A stretch of DNA of 64,000 bases, taken from Chloroflexota bacterium. GTDB taxonomy: Bacteria > Chloroflexota > UBA11872 > VXOZ01. The stretch spans positions 84,315 through 148,314 of the forward strand of contig JAAXIC010000018.1 in NCBI GenBank assembly GCA_012270555.1. The letters run 5' to 3'. The position numbers and the translations under genes are program-made. Positions 8,442 through 17,578 of the stretch are shown here, one piece after another. The notes under the pieces are model-generated. The model worked only from the letters and a program-made list of their open reading frames with translations, ran no database searches and was not told where the DNA came from. Each line of letters starts with the position of its first letter. Position 1 is the first letter of the stretch.

Positions 8442-9605
8442 ATGCGTTTTGCGAATCGGATAGCCAAGTTGCCGCCGTACCTATTTGCCGAGGTGGACCG
8501 GCGCATTGCCGCCAAGCGGCAGGAAGGTATGGACGTCATTTCGCTGGGAATCGGTGATCCTGATCTCCCCACGCCGCAGCACGTGATCGACGCGCTGGCT
8601 GCGGGCGCGGCCAAGCCCTACACCCACCAGTACCCGGAATACGAGGGTCTGCCGGAGTTTCGGGAGGCGGTGGCGGCGTGGTACGGGCAGCGGTTCGGCG
8701 TGAAGCTCGACCCTGAGACCCAGGTGGTATCGCTGATCGGTTCCAAGGAGGGCATTGCCCACTTTCCGGTAGCGGTGGTTGATCCCGGCGACGTGGTGCT
8801 GGCCACCGATCCAGGCTATCCGGTCTACCATACCGGCACGCTCTTCTCCGACGGCGAAACGTACTACGTGCCGTTGCGGGAGGAAAACGCCTTCCTGCCC
8901 GATCTCGGCGCTATACCCAGCGACGTCATCAAGCGCGCCAAGCTGCTCTGGATTTGCTACCCGAACAACCCCACGGCGGCGGTCGCGCCGCGCTCGTTCT
9001 TCGAGGAGTGCGTGGCATTCGGCAAGGAGCACGACCTCATCATCGCCCACGACGCCGCCTACACCGAGGTCTGCTTCGACGGCTACAAGCCGCTGAGTTT
9101 CCTGGAAGTGGACGGCGCCATGGACGTGGGAATTGAATTTCACTCGCTCTCCAAGACCTACAACATGACCGGCTGGCGCATCGGCATGGCGGTCGGCAAT
9201 ACTGACATCATCGAGGCCCTCGGGCGCGTGAAGACGAACATTGATTCCGGCATCTTTCGGGCGGTGCAAGAGGCGGGCGTGGTGGCCCTGAACGAAACGC
9301 CGCAGTCGTGGATCGACGAACGCAACGCCATCTACCAGGAACGCCGCGATCTGATTCTGAACGCCCTGGAAGGCATGGGACTGCACGCCCAGAAGCCCAA
9401 GGCAAGTCTCTACGTGTGGTCGCCCACGCCTAAGGGCATCTCCGCCATTGATTTTTCGGTGCGGCTGCTCGACGAGGCCGGTCTGGTTATCACTCCCGGC
9501 GTGGGCTTTGGCGCGGCGGGCGAAGGCTACTTCCGTATCTCGCTGGCTTGCCCGACCGACCGCCTGAAAGAGGCGATGGAACGGCTGGCGGCGGTGAAGG
9601 TATGA
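8442..9605 (+). CDS. dapL: LL-diaminopimelate aminotransferase
   Basis: The 387-residue class I/II PLP aminotransferase converts tetrahydrodipicolinate to LL-diaminopimelate in one step, bypassing the acyl-blocked DapC/D/E route. Diagnostic stretches are ISLGIGDPDLPTPQHVIDAL, IGSKEGIAHFP, ATDPGYPVYHTGTLFSDGE, CYPNNPTAAVA and SLSKTYNMTGWRIG, whose lysine (about residue 238) forms the Schiff base. The Shine-Dalgarno AGAGGA precedes the ATG. lysA lies 20 kb away, so the lysine pathway is split. Assignment as DapL rather than a generic aminotransferase rests on the close match to the DapL signature. Confidence 0.88.
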   Translation: MRFANRIAKLPPYLFAEVDRRIAAKRQEGMDVISLGIGDPDLPTPQHVIDALAAGAAKPYTHQYPEYEGLPEFREAVAAWYGQRFGVKLDPETQVVSLIGSKEGIAHFPVAVVDPGDVVLATDPGYPVYHTGTLFSDGETYYVPLREENAFLPDLGAIPSDVIKRAKLLWICYPNNPTAAVAPRSFFEECVAFGKEHDLIIAHDAAYTEVCFDGYKPLSFLEVDGAMDVGIEFHSLSKTYNMTGWRIGMAVGNTDIIEALGRVKTNIDSGIFRAVQEAGVVALNETPQSWIDERNAIYQERRDLILNALEGMGLHAQKPKASLYVWSPTPKGISAIDFSVRLLDEAGLVITPGVGFGAAGEGYFRISLACPTDRLKEAMERLAAVKV

Positions 9606-9636
9606 GTGAAGCTGGCCCGGCAGGTTGCACCAAGAG

Positions 9637-9660
9637 GCGGGGGACAAGCCCCCGCGCTAC
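9637..9660. repeat. Palindromic repeat GCGGGGGACAAGCCCCCGC type
   Basis: This hairpin between dapL and the Ldh-family gene recurs, in the other orientation, at 46514-46538 as GTAGCGCGGGGGCTTGTCCCCCGCG. It belongs to a dispersed intergenic repeat family and is not a standard terminator, because no U-tract follows. Confidence 0.75.
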
Positions 9661-9690
9661 TCTCAACACAGATAGTGCGAGGAGCGTTTC

Positions 9691-10671
9691 ATGAATACAC
9701 CGCCTGAAACCTTCATCCGTGTTCAATCACCGCTGCTGGAGGCATTCGTGAGCGACTGCTTCCTCGCGGTTGGCATGTCCGGTGAACACGCGAGCCAGAT
9801 GGCCGGGTGGCTCACGGCAAACGATCTGCGTGGTGTTTTTAGCCACGGCACGCGGCAGACGGTGGCGTACGTGCGGCACTTTCAGAAGGAAGAACTCAAC
9901 GTCACGCCCAACGTGCAGGTAGTGAGCGAGACGGCGGTCACGGCCACCGTGGACGGCGACGGCGGCTTGGGCTACTTTCCCTCGTTTGCGGCGGCAAACC
10001 TAGCAGTGCAGAAGGCCAAGGAGCACGGCGTCGCCAACGTGATTACGCGCAACCACGGGCACTTCGGCGCAGCCGGCCTCTGGTCGCGCGTGATCGTGGG
10101 GGCCGACCTCATTGCCTACGTAACCTCAGGCGCGCAACTCCAAATGCAGCCCGGCGCGCCCCATCGTCACGCCGCCGGCGGCTCGCCCATGAGCTTTGCG
10201 GCGCCGGCCGGTGAGGAGCCGCCGATTATTGCTGACTTTGGCGCGGTGCACGACCTCTACGACGGCGAGCCCCATGTCAAGGCGATAGAGATGCTGGCGC
10301 CCAGCGCCACCTACCGCAGTATCGGGCTCGGCTCGTTCTGCCAGACACTCGGCGGGTTTCTCTGCGGCGTGCCCGCCGCGCCGGAGCGCGCCAAGCGGGA
10401 GTGGCCCGGCGCGAACCAAGGCGCGTTCATGACCGCCCACGACGTTTCCCACTACATGCCGCTGGACGATTTCAAGCGCGAGGTGGATGACTACATCCGC
10501 CAGGTGCGCCAACTTGCGCCCATTACGAACCAGTCCGATACGGAAGTTGCCGGCGGCATGGAGGCAAAGCGTGAGCGGCTGTGGCGCGAAGAGGGCGTAC
10601 CGGTTGGGCCGGCGCACGCCGAGGCACTGCGGGAGTTGGGACAAAAGCTGGGGGTAGCGGCTCCGTTCTAG
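9691..10671 (+). CDS. Ldh-family (malate/L-lactate/ureidoglycolate-type) NAD(P)-dependent oxidoreductase
   Basis: The 326-residue protein matches the Ldh_2 family, whose fold differs from classical Rossmann dehydrogenases. Visible motifs are LTANDLRGVFSHGTRQTVAYVRHF, VDGDGGLGYFPSFAAANLAV and VITRNHGHFGAAGLWSRV. A GAGGAG Shine-Dalgarno supports the start. Family members reduce or oxidise 2-hydroxy acids such as malate, lactate, ureidoglycolate or sulfolactate, and the substrate cannot be chosen from the sequence. It follows dapL in the same direction, but with a repeat in between, so a shared operon is uncertain. Confidence 0.8.
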   Translation: MNTPPETFIRVQSPLLEAFVSDCFLAVGMSGEHASQMAGWLTANDLRGVFSHGTRQTVAYVRHFQKEELNVTPNVQVVSETAVTATVDGDGGLGYFPSFAAANLAVQKAKEHGVANVITRNHGHFGAAGLWSRVIVGADLIAYVTSGAQLQMQPGAPHRHAAGGSPMSFAAPAGEEPPIIADFGAVHDLYDGEPHVKAIEMLAPSATYRSIGLGSFCQTLGGFLCGVPAAPERAKREWPGANQGAFMTAHDVSHYMPLDDFKREVDDYIRQVRQLAPITNQSDTEVAGGMEAKRERLWREEGVPVGPAHAEALRELGQKLGVAAPF

Positions 10672-10693
10672 GAGCTACACTGGATTCTCCGTC

Positions 10694-10798
10694 ACTCCGG
10701 CGGAAGCCGGAGTCCAGAAATGGCGTGGGAGAGGAGTCTCGTGGTGGTGTGGGTGGATGCCAGTGTCGAAGAAGATGGATTCCCGCGTGCGCGGGAAT
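10694..10798. repeat. Two REP-like hairpins (CTCCGGC-GGAA-GCCGGAG; ATTCCCGCG-TG-CGCGGGAAT)
   Basis: 10694-10713 reads ACTCCGGC GGAA GCCGGAGT and 10779-10798 reads ATTCCCGCG TG CGCGGGAAT. They flank a stretch without a gene. The second type, with its GGATTCCCGC...GCGGGAATGAC frame, recurs in this window near 22666, 24336, 57940 and 60607. Confidence 0.8.
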
Positions 10799-10857
10799 GA
10801 CGGCACCGGCATTTTCCCCTGCCACGCCAGCTGCTCAGCAATGACACTTGGTTGGCA

Positions 10858-11661
10858 ATGAATAAGCGTTCAATGATGCCACTGCAACTCTCGGTGCGCC
10901 ACATCGTTCATGAGCCGAACCCGCCGCACCTGCCGTATCGGGAAGAGCATTTTGGCTATGTGCACCTGCCCGTGGGCATTCCGCTGGAGCAGGCGGCGCT
11001 GGTGCTCGTGGACTGCTGGGATCGTATCATCGTCGAGAGCTTTCAAGGGCGCGCCGGGCGAGTCTGCGAGGAAACGATTCGACCGGTGCTGGAGGCGTGC
11101 CGGTCGGCGGGCATAACGGTGGTGCACGCGCCGTCACCGCCGGTGGCAGAAAAGTTTCGACAGTTTTGGCCGAGGGAAGCGACGGACGATAAAGCACCTG
11201 TACCACCGCCCGAGCAGGATTGGCCCCCTGCGGACTTTGCATTGCGTCGCGGAGAATGGACGCACCTCCAGGCCCGGCGCAGCGGCTTGCACCAGGAGCA
11301 ACTCGACCGCATCGACCGCGACCGCTCGATCCATCGGGCGGTGCTGCCACAGGCTAGTGACTACGTGATTGCCACCGGCGAGCAACTCCACCGGCTATGC
11401 ACAGAGCGCGGCATCCTCTATCTCTTCTACGTCGGCTTTGCCACCAATATCTGCGTCCCCGACCGCGACTACGGCCTGCGCGCCATGCGCGAGCGCGGCT
11501 ATGCGTTGGTGCTGCTCCGTGACGCCACCACTGGCGTCGAGGCGCGCGACACGTATCCGATGCTTGCGGCTACCAGCGTGATGATCCACCAGTTTGAGCT
11601 GCGGGACGTGGCGGGGACAATTACGTCTGACGCGTTCTTGGAGGCCCTCGAGGGGCTGTAA
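10858..11661 (+). CDS. Isochorismatase-family cysteine hydrolase
   Basis: The protein (267 residues from the ATG at 10858; TTG at 10852 and ATG at 10873 are alternatives, and no strong ribosome site decides) has the isochorismatase/nicotinamidase fold. LVLVDCWDR supplies the first catalytic Asp and GFATNICVPDRDYGLRAM supplies the nucleophilic Cys. The usual catalytic Lys is not clear. An insertion of about 50 residues in the middle (HLQARRSGLHQEQLDRIDRDRSIH) makes it longer than typical members. Amidase-type hydrolysis is likely; the substrate is unknown. Confidence 0.75.
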   Translation: MNKRSMMPLQLSVRHIVHEPNPPHLPYREEHFGYVHLPVGIPLEQAALVLVDCWDRIIVESFQGRAGRVCEETIRPVLEACRSAGITVVHAPSPPVAEKFRQFWPREATDDKAPVPPPEQDWPPADFALRRGEWTHLQARRSGLHQEQLDRIDRDRSIHRAVLPQASDYVIATGEQLHRLCTERGILYLFYVGFATNICVPDRDYGLRAMRERGYALVLLRDATTGVEARDTYPMLAATSVMIHQFELRDVAGTITSDAFLEALEGL

Positions 11662-11809
11662 TTACACGTCCGTTCGTGCTTCGACTTATCGAGTCAGTTT
11701 ATGAGATAGCTCCTAGTTGGATTTCGGGTAGTCTTATTCTTCTCGTGTCTTGAACGCTCTGCAATCTTGTGTTGGCGCGGGTGTCGGTTGCTAGCGCATT
11801 ACATACTGC

Positions 11810-12733
11810 CTAGGAGTTAATTCGCTCCAGCCAGCGCGCGAAGCTCTCCGAGCACCAGTATGCCGGATCACTTTCTGCCGCAGCGATCCAGGCATCCATC
11901 ACCGGTCGCATGCGCATGCGGCGCAGGCGGGCGGATCCGATGTTCTCGTATTGCAGTAAGCCTTTCTTAGCGAAGAGTTCCTCTGCTACCAGACGCTTCT
12001 TGAGGCCGATGCCCGCCCAGATCCCGCCGCGCGTCCAGCCGCTTACCTGTGCCAGCAAGTCTTTGTGGCGGTCGGGTGCGGCGCGGGCTATTGCCCGGTG
12101 TATCAGGTGCGTCTCGACAAAGTGCACCATGGTAAGACGTTGGCAGTTCACGCCGATGAGGCAGTAGAAGACGTTCCAATCATAAAAGCGCTGCCAGGGG
12201 CTCTGCGCGGCGAACGCGCCGGGACCCCACGGAGCCTCGCGCAGACCGGATTCCCCGTGGTTGGCCGTGAGTTCCGCAGCCCTCGGACCAATCGCGCTCA
12301 CCGAGTGCGTGTAGTGGTTGCTGCGCAGCGCTTCCGGCCGCCGGCGGAAGGTCTCCGGTATCAGGCCGCAGTAGGTTGGCGTATGCGCAATGCTCCAGTG
12401 GTCCCACACGCGGTTTCTTTCTTTGAGCCCACGCCATGAACTGAGTGTGGGTACGGCAACCGTGCCCGTGGGGCCCACGGCATCCAGGAAGCCGTCGATG
12501 ACGGCGTCCGCGCCCCCGACCACGGTACCCATGCTGCTTAGGGAACTATGGAACAGAACGGTATCGCCTGTGCGTAGTCCCGCGGTGTACAAGGCGCCCG
12601 CGATGTCTTCTCGGGTAACGCGGATAGCAGGATCGCCGGGTTCGCGTTCCATGTAGCCGCTGGCGGCAGCATCCGGTTCCACACTAGCCTTAGTCCGCCG
12701 GGCGGCGCGCTCCGCGCTTTCACGTATTGCCAC
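11810..12733 (-). CDS. AAC(3)-family N-acetyltransferase (YokD-like fold)
   Basis: The gene starts with GTG at 12733 behind GAGAGG. Residues of about 38-190 match the antibiotic N-acetyltransferase fold: ITREDIAGALYTAGLRTGDTVLFHSSLSSMGTVVGGADAVIDGFLDAVGPTGTVAVPTLS, then a Tyr/His-rich SNHYTHSVSAIG and a C-terminal MVHFVETHLIHR helix. True AAC(3) enzymes acetylate aminoglycosides, but chromosomal relatives are often of unknown substrate, so resistance should not be assumed. The gene is convergent with the isochorismatase gene and downstream of the aldo/keto reductase on the same strand. Confidence 0.75.
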   Translation of the reverse strand: MAIRESAERAARRTKASVEPDAAASGYMEREPGDPAIRVTREDIAGALYTAGLRTGDTVLFHSSLSSMGTVVGGADAVIDGFLDAVGPTGTVAVPTLSSWRGLKERNRVWDHWSIAHTPTYCGLIPETFRRRPEALRSNHYTHSVSAIGPRAAELTANHGESGLREAPWGPGAFAAQSPWQRFYDWNVFYCLIGVNCQRLTMVHFVETHLIHRAIARAAPDRHKDLLAQVSGWTRGGIWAGIGLKKRLVAEELFAKKGLLQYENIGSARLRRMRMRPVMDAWIAAAESDPAYWCSESFARWLERINS

Positions 12734-12801
12734 AGGCAGCGCCTCTCAAGCGAAACCCAATGGTAGCGGCAATGTGGCAATCGTCATGTCGATGGCCGCG
12801 G

Positions 12802-13764
12802 TCATCCCGGGAGTACTGACATGGGCGGTACAATGTCGTCGACGGCGGCGAGTTCGCCAGCTGTCAGCGTGACCTCGAGGGCGCCCAAGTTGTCCTGCAG
12901 TTGTTGCAGGGTACGCGGTCCAATGATGGGCGCGGTGATGCCGGGTTGCGCCAGGAGCCAGGCGAGGGCCAACTGGCTCAGCGTGATGCCCTTCCCAGCG
13001 GCTAATTCCTCCAGATTTTCGAGCGCGTCGAAGGTCGGCGCGTACATATCGCCCGTAAAGTCCATGCCGCGTCCAGCAAAACGCGAATCGGCAGGCGCAT
13101 CGCCGCCGCGCCGGTACTTGCCGGTGAGCCACCCGCCGCCGAGCGGACTATACGGCACCACGCCAAGGCCGAACTTGCGCGTCACCGGCAGCACCTCCGC
13201 CTCGATAGAACGGTCGACCAGGCTGTATTCAGGCTGCTCCGAGACGATAGGGGCGAGGCCGAGCCTATCGGAGGTCCAGAGGGCCTCGCAGAGTTGCCAG
13301 CCGGCGAACTTCGAGGTGCCGAAGTAGAGAATCTTGCCCTGGCGCCGCAGGTCTTCCAGCGTCCGCAGGGTCTCCTCGATGGGCACTTCGGGATCGGGCC
13401 GGTGCAGTTGGTAGAGGTCGATGCGGTCGGTGTTCAACCGCCGCAGGCTGGCATGCGCCTGCTCCATGATGTGGTAGCGGCTGCTGCCGCGGTCGTTCGG
13501 GCCGTCGCCCATGGGGTGAAAGACCTTGGTCGCCAGCACGACCCTGTCACGGCGATCTTGAATCGCCCGGCCGACGATCGTCTCGGCATATCCCCTCGGT
13601 TCCGAATAGGCGTTTGCCGTGTCTATCACGTTGATGCCGGCGTCCAGCGCGGCATGGATGAGCGCGGTCGCGTTCTCCTCGGAGATGCGTGTATTGAAAT
13701 AGGCCGTACCCAGCCACAGCGGCGAGACCTTGACACCGGCGCGTCCCAGATTGCGATATTCCAT
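12802..13764 (-). CDS. Aldo/keto reductase
   Basis: The 320-residue NADPH-dependent TIM-barrel reductase begins MEYRNLGRAGVKVSPLWLGTAYF. It shows the catalytic Asp/Tyr pair in NVIDTANAYSEPRGYAETIVG, the Lys in VVLATKVF, and LYQLHRPDPEVPIEETLRTLEDL. The cofactor end is visible as APIIGPRTLQQLQDNLGALEVTL. Length and motifs fit the YghZ/AKR14-like group acting on sugars or methylglyoxal-type carbonyls. GGGAG lies before the ATG. It is 68 bases upstream of the AAC(3)-like gene on the same strand and may be co-transcribed with it. Confidence 0.88.
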   Translation of the reverse strand: MEYRNLGRAGVKVSPLWLGTAYFNTRISEENATALIHAALDAGINVIDTANAYSEPRGYAETIVGRAIQDRRDRVVLATKVFHPMGDGPNDRGSSRYHIMEQAHASLRRLNTDRIDLYQLHRPDPEVPIEETLRTLEDLRRQGKILYFGTSKFAGWQLCEALWTSDRLGLAPIVSEQPEYSLVDRSIEAEVLPVTRKFGLGVVPYSPLGGGWLTGKYRRGGDAPADSRFAGRGMDFTGDMYAPTFDALENLEELAAGKGITLSQLALAWLLAQPGITAPIIGPRTLQQLQDNLGALEVTLTAGELAAVDDIVPPMSVLPG

Positions 13765-13923
13765 GGATTAGGCTCCCTGTACTTTGATGATGTGTTGTGC
13801 TTCTAGCATACCGCCTTGGGAGATTCTCTGTTCAGTGGTTGCCACCGTTTAGGTCGAAGTTGCGGAACGCTCAACTCACTACGGTTGAGTGGCTCCGCAT
13901 TCTAGCAGTGTGCGCTTTAATCA

Positions 13924-13964
13924 CTAGCGTGCCTACAGGTCATTGTAACCCGTAGGCACGCTAG
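13924..13964 (-). other. Perfect 13-bp hairpin downstream of binding-protein gene 1
   Basis: CTAGCGTGCCTAC and GTAGGCACGCTAG pair perfectly around a loop of about 15 bases, 81 bases past the stop of the first binding-protein gene. A diverged copy with one stem mismatch lies at the same place after the second gene (15839-15880). No clean U-tract follows, so it may be an mRNA 3'-end stabiliser or a weak terminator. Confidence 0.6.
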
Positions 13965-14045
13965 TTCCCATCAGACTGCTACCGGTGGTGCGAGAAATCA
14001 CGCCCGACTATTATCAGCGCGTTTTCCTCACCTCACGGTCGGTGT

Positions 14046-15425
14046 CTAGCCAAACTCCGCGATGAAGTCGTCCATCGCCGTCTGCGCTTGCTCCTCGAAC
14101 GTGCGCATACCTTCGGCAACGGTAACCTCGCCGCGCATGATGGACTGGAGATTCCTGCTCGTGATCGGGAGAATGTCACCCGCGCCCGGCACACTCACGA
14201 CGAAGCGGGCGCCTTGCATCTCGTCGATGGCGAGCTTGCGCAGCTTGTCGTCGCCAATGTAGGCCTCGCTTTGGGCAACGCTTGCGCGCACGGGGATGCG
14301 GTCCATGGCAATCGACCAGCGCAAGTTCACGTCCGCGCCGTACATGAAGTCGGCCCAGGCGAAACCGCCGTCGGGATTGCTGCTGCCGTTGGGCAGGCAG
14401 AACGCCCAGTCGCCGGAGTAGGTGGCTTGCAGAGCGGTGCTGGAATCCAGCGCCGGATACGGCCCAAAGTCGTAGTCGAGGCCTTCGGCGTAAGGACCGA
14501 GGGAGGCACGAGTAGCGTTGGTCAGATACATGTAGGTATTGCCGCCGCTGCCGTACTCTTGCAAGCGGTTCTCGAAGGTGCCGTGGAACTCGCGCACCTT
14601 ATCGTAGCCGCCCTGAAAGTCCAGGACTTTCTTGAGCCAATCCACGGTATTGATGGCGAGATCGTTGTTGACCTGGATCTTCGTCCGGTCCGCGCTGAGC
14701 ATTTCGCCGCCCTGCTGCCAGTAGCCGACCATCCACGTGTGGATGCCGCCGGAGCCGCGGAAGGGGTCCCAGCCGAGACGCACGATGTTGTCACCCTCGA
14801 CTTTGTGCACCTTGAGCAGCGCCTCGTCCATCTCCTCCCGGGAGGCCGGCGGTGTTTCGGGATCAAGGCCGGCTTCCAGTGAGTGGTCCACGTTCAGATA
14901 GATGACGCGGGCGTCAATGCTATAGCTGATGCCGTAGGTCTGTCCCGCCCATTGCATGGCCTCGTATTTGCCCGGCCAGAGGTCGTCCAAAGGCACATTG
15001 GCCGAGGCAGCGATATAGGCGTCGAGCGGACGGACGAGCTCCAGCAGACCCCACTGGGGCTGGATGTAGGACTGGGTCTTGGAGTTGTCGGGGGCGACAC
15101 CTGCCGCGACCACGGTGGGAATATCGCCAAAGCCACCGTTACCGCGAATGAGCGGCACCAGCGTGTAGTTGGTGGTTTCATCGAACTCCGCGCGGATCTG
15201 CATGGGGATCTCTTCGCGGTCGAAGTTCCACGGATCAAAGCCCGTATACCAGAAGACGACGGGCTTCTTCTCCATCATCATCTCGCCGGAGTCGCCATCG
15301 CCCTCCGCCGCGGGTGCTTCTTCCATGGCCCCGGTGCCTGCTTGCGCGCCGCAGGCCGCAAGCAGCGCGCCCGCGCCGGTCAGGGCAGCCGTGCCGAGGA
15401 AATGTCGTCTGGACAGTGATGCCAT
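14046..15425 (-). CDS. ABC sugar-type solute-binding lipoprotein, copy 1
   Basis: AGGAGG seven to eight bases before the ATG at 15425 fixes the start as MASLSRRHFLGTAALTGAGALLAACG, a signal with both a twin-arginine-like SRRHFLG and a lipobox LAAC. The 459-residue mature region is a family 1 extracellular solute-binding protein: VVFWYTGFDPW, WAGQTYGISYSIDARVIYLNVDHSLEAGLD, GWDPFRGSGGIHTWMVGYWQQGGEML. It should deliver a sugar or sugar-like ligand to an ABC importer, but no permease or ATPase gene is nearby. The next gene upstream is a close paralogue. Confidence 0.88.
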   Translation of the reverse strand: MASLSRRHFLGTAALTGAGALLAACGAQAGTGAMEEAPAAEGDGDSGEMMMEKKPVVFWYTGFDPWNFDREEIPMQIRAEFDETTNYTLVPLIRGNGGFGDIPTVVAAGVAPDNSKTQSYIQPQWGLLELVRPLDAYIAASANVPLDDLWPGKYEAMQWAGQTYGISYSIDARVIYLNVDHSLEAGLDPETPPASREEMDEALLKVHKVEGDNIVRLGWDPFRGSGGIHTWMVGYWQQGGEMLSADRTKIQVNNDLAINTVDWLKKVLDFQGGYDKVREFHGTFENRLQEYGSGGNTYMYLTNATRASLGPYAEGLDYDFGPYPALDSSTALQATYSGDWAFCLPNGSSNPDGGFAWADFMYGADVNLRWSIAMDRIPVRASVAQSEAYIGDDKLRKLAIDEMQGARFVVSVPGAGDILPITSRNLQSIMRGEVTVAEGMRTFEEQAQTAMDDFIAEFG

Positions 15426-15761
15426 CTCGTTCACCCTCCTGGGTAAAGAACTACTCTCGAACGCTCCCTGCATCCTTACGAAAAAACCACGCGCTCTTTG
15501 GCGGTTCCCTCCAGCGCCAATGCGCGCGTCTCACTAAGAATGCTTGATAGTAATTCTAGGCAGATAGTCCGTCAATTTGCAAGATGTCTTGGCGGGAATG
15601 CCTTTTCAAAGAGAATTTGGGATGGGCGATACTCTGTCGTCGGTCTGTACGGCGCTCAATTCCAACGTTGATCGCAGCCTCATCTTGTCTTTGTGAAACG
15701 TCGTGTAGGCCGGGAGTTATCGGGAGTGGAGGGAGGGATCTGCTGAGTCGGGAACAATGAT

Positions 15762-15789
15762 GTAGAGGCACGGTATACCGTGCCCCTAC
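15762..15789. repeat. 28-bp palindrome GTAGAGGCACGGTATACCGTGCCCCTAC
   Basis: This is a near-perfect palindrome of the GTAGGGGC...GCCCCTAC family, with exact or variant copies at 21010, 22776, 24435 and 46548. All copies are intergenic. Confidence 0.85.
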
Positions 15790-15838
15790 TGCAGACCGCC
15801 AAATACGATTGGCCGTATTCTTCTTTATAAAAGAAGAA

Positions 15839-15880
15839 CTAGCGTCTCTACAGGTCATTGCGACCCATAGACACGCTAGT
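15839..15880 (-). other. Hairpin downstream of binding-protein gene 2
   Basis: CTAGCGTCTCTA pairs with TAGACACGCTAG with one mismatch. The loop AGGTCATTGCGACCC closely matches that of the hairpin at 13924. The following sequence (TCAGACTGCTACCGGTG) is also shared, showing that the duplication included the 3' flank. Confidence 0.6.
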
Positions 15881-15960
15881 TCTTGTCAGACTGCTACCGG
15901 TGTTGCAAGGAAGCATAGTCAATCAATGACTGTGCGCGTTCCTCGCGTCACTCTCGATGT

Positions 15961-17340
15961 CTAGCCAAACTCTGCGATGAAGTCGTCCATCGCCGTCTGG
16001 GCTTGCTCCTCGAACGTGCGCATACCCTCGGCGACCGTAACCTCATTGCGCATGATGGCCTGCAGGTTTCTGCTAGTGATCGGGAGAATGTCGCCAGCGC
16101 CGGGCACACTCACGACGAAGCGGGCGCCGACCATCTCGTCAATTGCCAGTTTGCGCAGCTTGTCGTCGCCAATGTAGGCGTCGCTTTGGGCCACGCTCTG
16201 ACGCACTGGAATACGATCCATAGCAATCGACCAGCGCAGGTTGGTGTCCGCGCCGTACATGAAGTCGGCCCAGGCGAAACCGCCGTCGGGATTGCTGCTG
16301 CCGTTGGGCAGGCAGAATGCCCAGTCGCCGGAATAGGTGGCCGGCAGGGCGGTGCTGGGATCCAGCGCCGGATATGGCCCAAAGTCGTAGTTGAGGCCTT
16401 CGGCGTAGGGGGCCATGGAGGTACGGGTAGCGTTGGTCAGATACATATACGTATTGCCGCCGCTGCCGTACTCCTGCAAGCGGTTCTCGAAGGTGCCGTG
16501 GAACTCGCGGACTTTATCGTAACCGCCCTGGCCGTCCAGGACTTTCTTGAGCCAGGTTACGGTATTGATAGCGAGGTCATTGTTGACCTGGATCTTCGTC
16601 CGGTCCGGGCTGAGCATCTCGCCGCCCTGCTGCCAGTAGCCGGCCATCCAGGTGTGGATGCCGCCGGAGCCGCGGAAGGGGTCCCAGCCGAGGCGCACGA
16701 TGTTGTCGCCCTCAGTCTTGTGCACCTTCAGCAGCGCTTCGTCCATCTCATCCCGGGAGGCCGGCGGAGATTCGGGATCGAGGCCGGCTTCCAGCGAATG
16801 GTCCACGTTCAGATAGATGATGCGGGCGTCGATGCTATAGCTGATGCCGTAGGTCTTGCCGGCCCACTGCATGGCCTCGTACTTGCCCGGCCAGAGGTCG
16901 TCCAATGACACGTTAGCAGATGCAGAGATGTAGGCGTCCATCGGCCGCACGAGCTCCAGCAGACCCCACTGGGGCTGGATGTAGGACTGGGTCTTGGAGT
17001 TATCCGGCGCCACACCTGCCGCTACCACGGTAGGAATGTCGCGGAAGCCACCGTTACCGCGCACGAGCGGTACCAGCGTATAGTTGGTGGTCTCGTCGAA
17101 CTCCGCGCGCAGTGCCTGGGGAAGTTCCTCATTATCGAAGTTCCACGGCGCAATGCCCGTATACCAGAAGACGACGGGCTTCTTCTCCATCATCGCCTCG
17201 CCGGCGTCGCCATCGTCCTCCGCCGCGGGTGCTTCCTCCATGGCCCCGGTGCCTGCCTGCGCACCGCAGGCCGCGAGCAGCGCACCCGCGCCGGTCAGGG
17301 CAGCCGTGCCGAGGAAATGTCGTCTGGACAGTGATGCCAT
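15961..17340 (-). CDS. ABC sugar-type solute-binding lipoprotein, copy 2
   Basis: This close paralogue of the gene at 14046 keeps the same signal (MASLSRRHFLGTAALTGAGALLAACG), the same length and only scattered substitutions. The ORF track extends upstream, but AGGAGG ahead of the ATG at 17340 sets the start. Differences cluster in the N-terminal third (IAPWNFDNEELPQALRAEF against FDPWNFDREEIPMQIRAEF), while the ligand-cleft region is almost identical. Ligand specificity is probably the same or only slightly shifted. It arose by tandem duplication of a unit of about 1.9 kb that includes the 3' hairpin. Confidence 0.88.
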   Translation of the reverse strand: MASLSRRHFLGTAALTGAGALLAACGAQAGTGAMEEAPAAEDDGDAGEAMMEKKPVVFWYTGIAPWNFDNEELPQALRAEFDETTNYTLVPLVRGNGGFRDIPTVVAAGVAPDNSKTQSYIQPQWGLLELVRPMDAYISASANVSLDDLWPGKYEAMQWAGKTYGISYSIDARIIYLNVDHSLEAGLDPESPPASRDEMDEALLKVHKTEGDNIVRLGWDPFRGSGGIHTWMAGYWQQGGEMLSPDRTKIQVNNDLAINTVTWLKKVLDGQGGYDKVREFHGTFENRLQEYGSGGNTYMYLTNATRTSMAPYAEGLNYDFGPYPALDPSTALPATYSGDWAFCLPNGSSNPDGGFAWADFMYGADTNLRWSIAMDRIPVRQSVAQSDAYIGDDKLRKLAIDEMVGARFVVSVPGAGDILPITSRNLQAIMRNEVTVAEGMRTFEEQAQTAMDDFIAEFG

Positions 17341-17578
17341 CGTGTTCACCCCTCCTGGGTAAAAGCTACTACTGATAACAATCTGCACTCTCTTGAGTAA
17401 TGGGCGCTGTTGGTGGCGGCCTGTATACCGCCCTTGCGCGGCTTTATCTCGTAGAATGCTCGCACGATATTTTAGCACAAGGGGCACGTCAACTTGCAAG
17501 GTGTAGGGCAAAGAGGCTGCGATACGGACAGCAAACAGAGGCCCTCGACCGCTGTGGATGTGGTACTTGCCGCGGCGT

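Larger units (their letters stand above)
15426..15960. other. Intergenic region between tandem binding-protein genes
   Basis: This stretch holds the 3' hairpin of the second copy (15839-15880) and a 28-base palindrome (15762-15789). The 100-residue minus ORF of the track runs through the palindrome and resembles no protein. I see no gene here. Confidence 0.6.

Noticed and set aside
11810-12733. Aminoglycoside resistance gene
   Set aside because: Only the AAC(3)-type fold is supported; chromosomal homologues of this fold often have other or unknown substrates.
15556-15858. 100-residue minus ORF between binding-protein genes
   Set aside because: It runs through the 28-bp palindrome and the 3' hairpin, and its ARYTVPL stretch is just a repeat translation.
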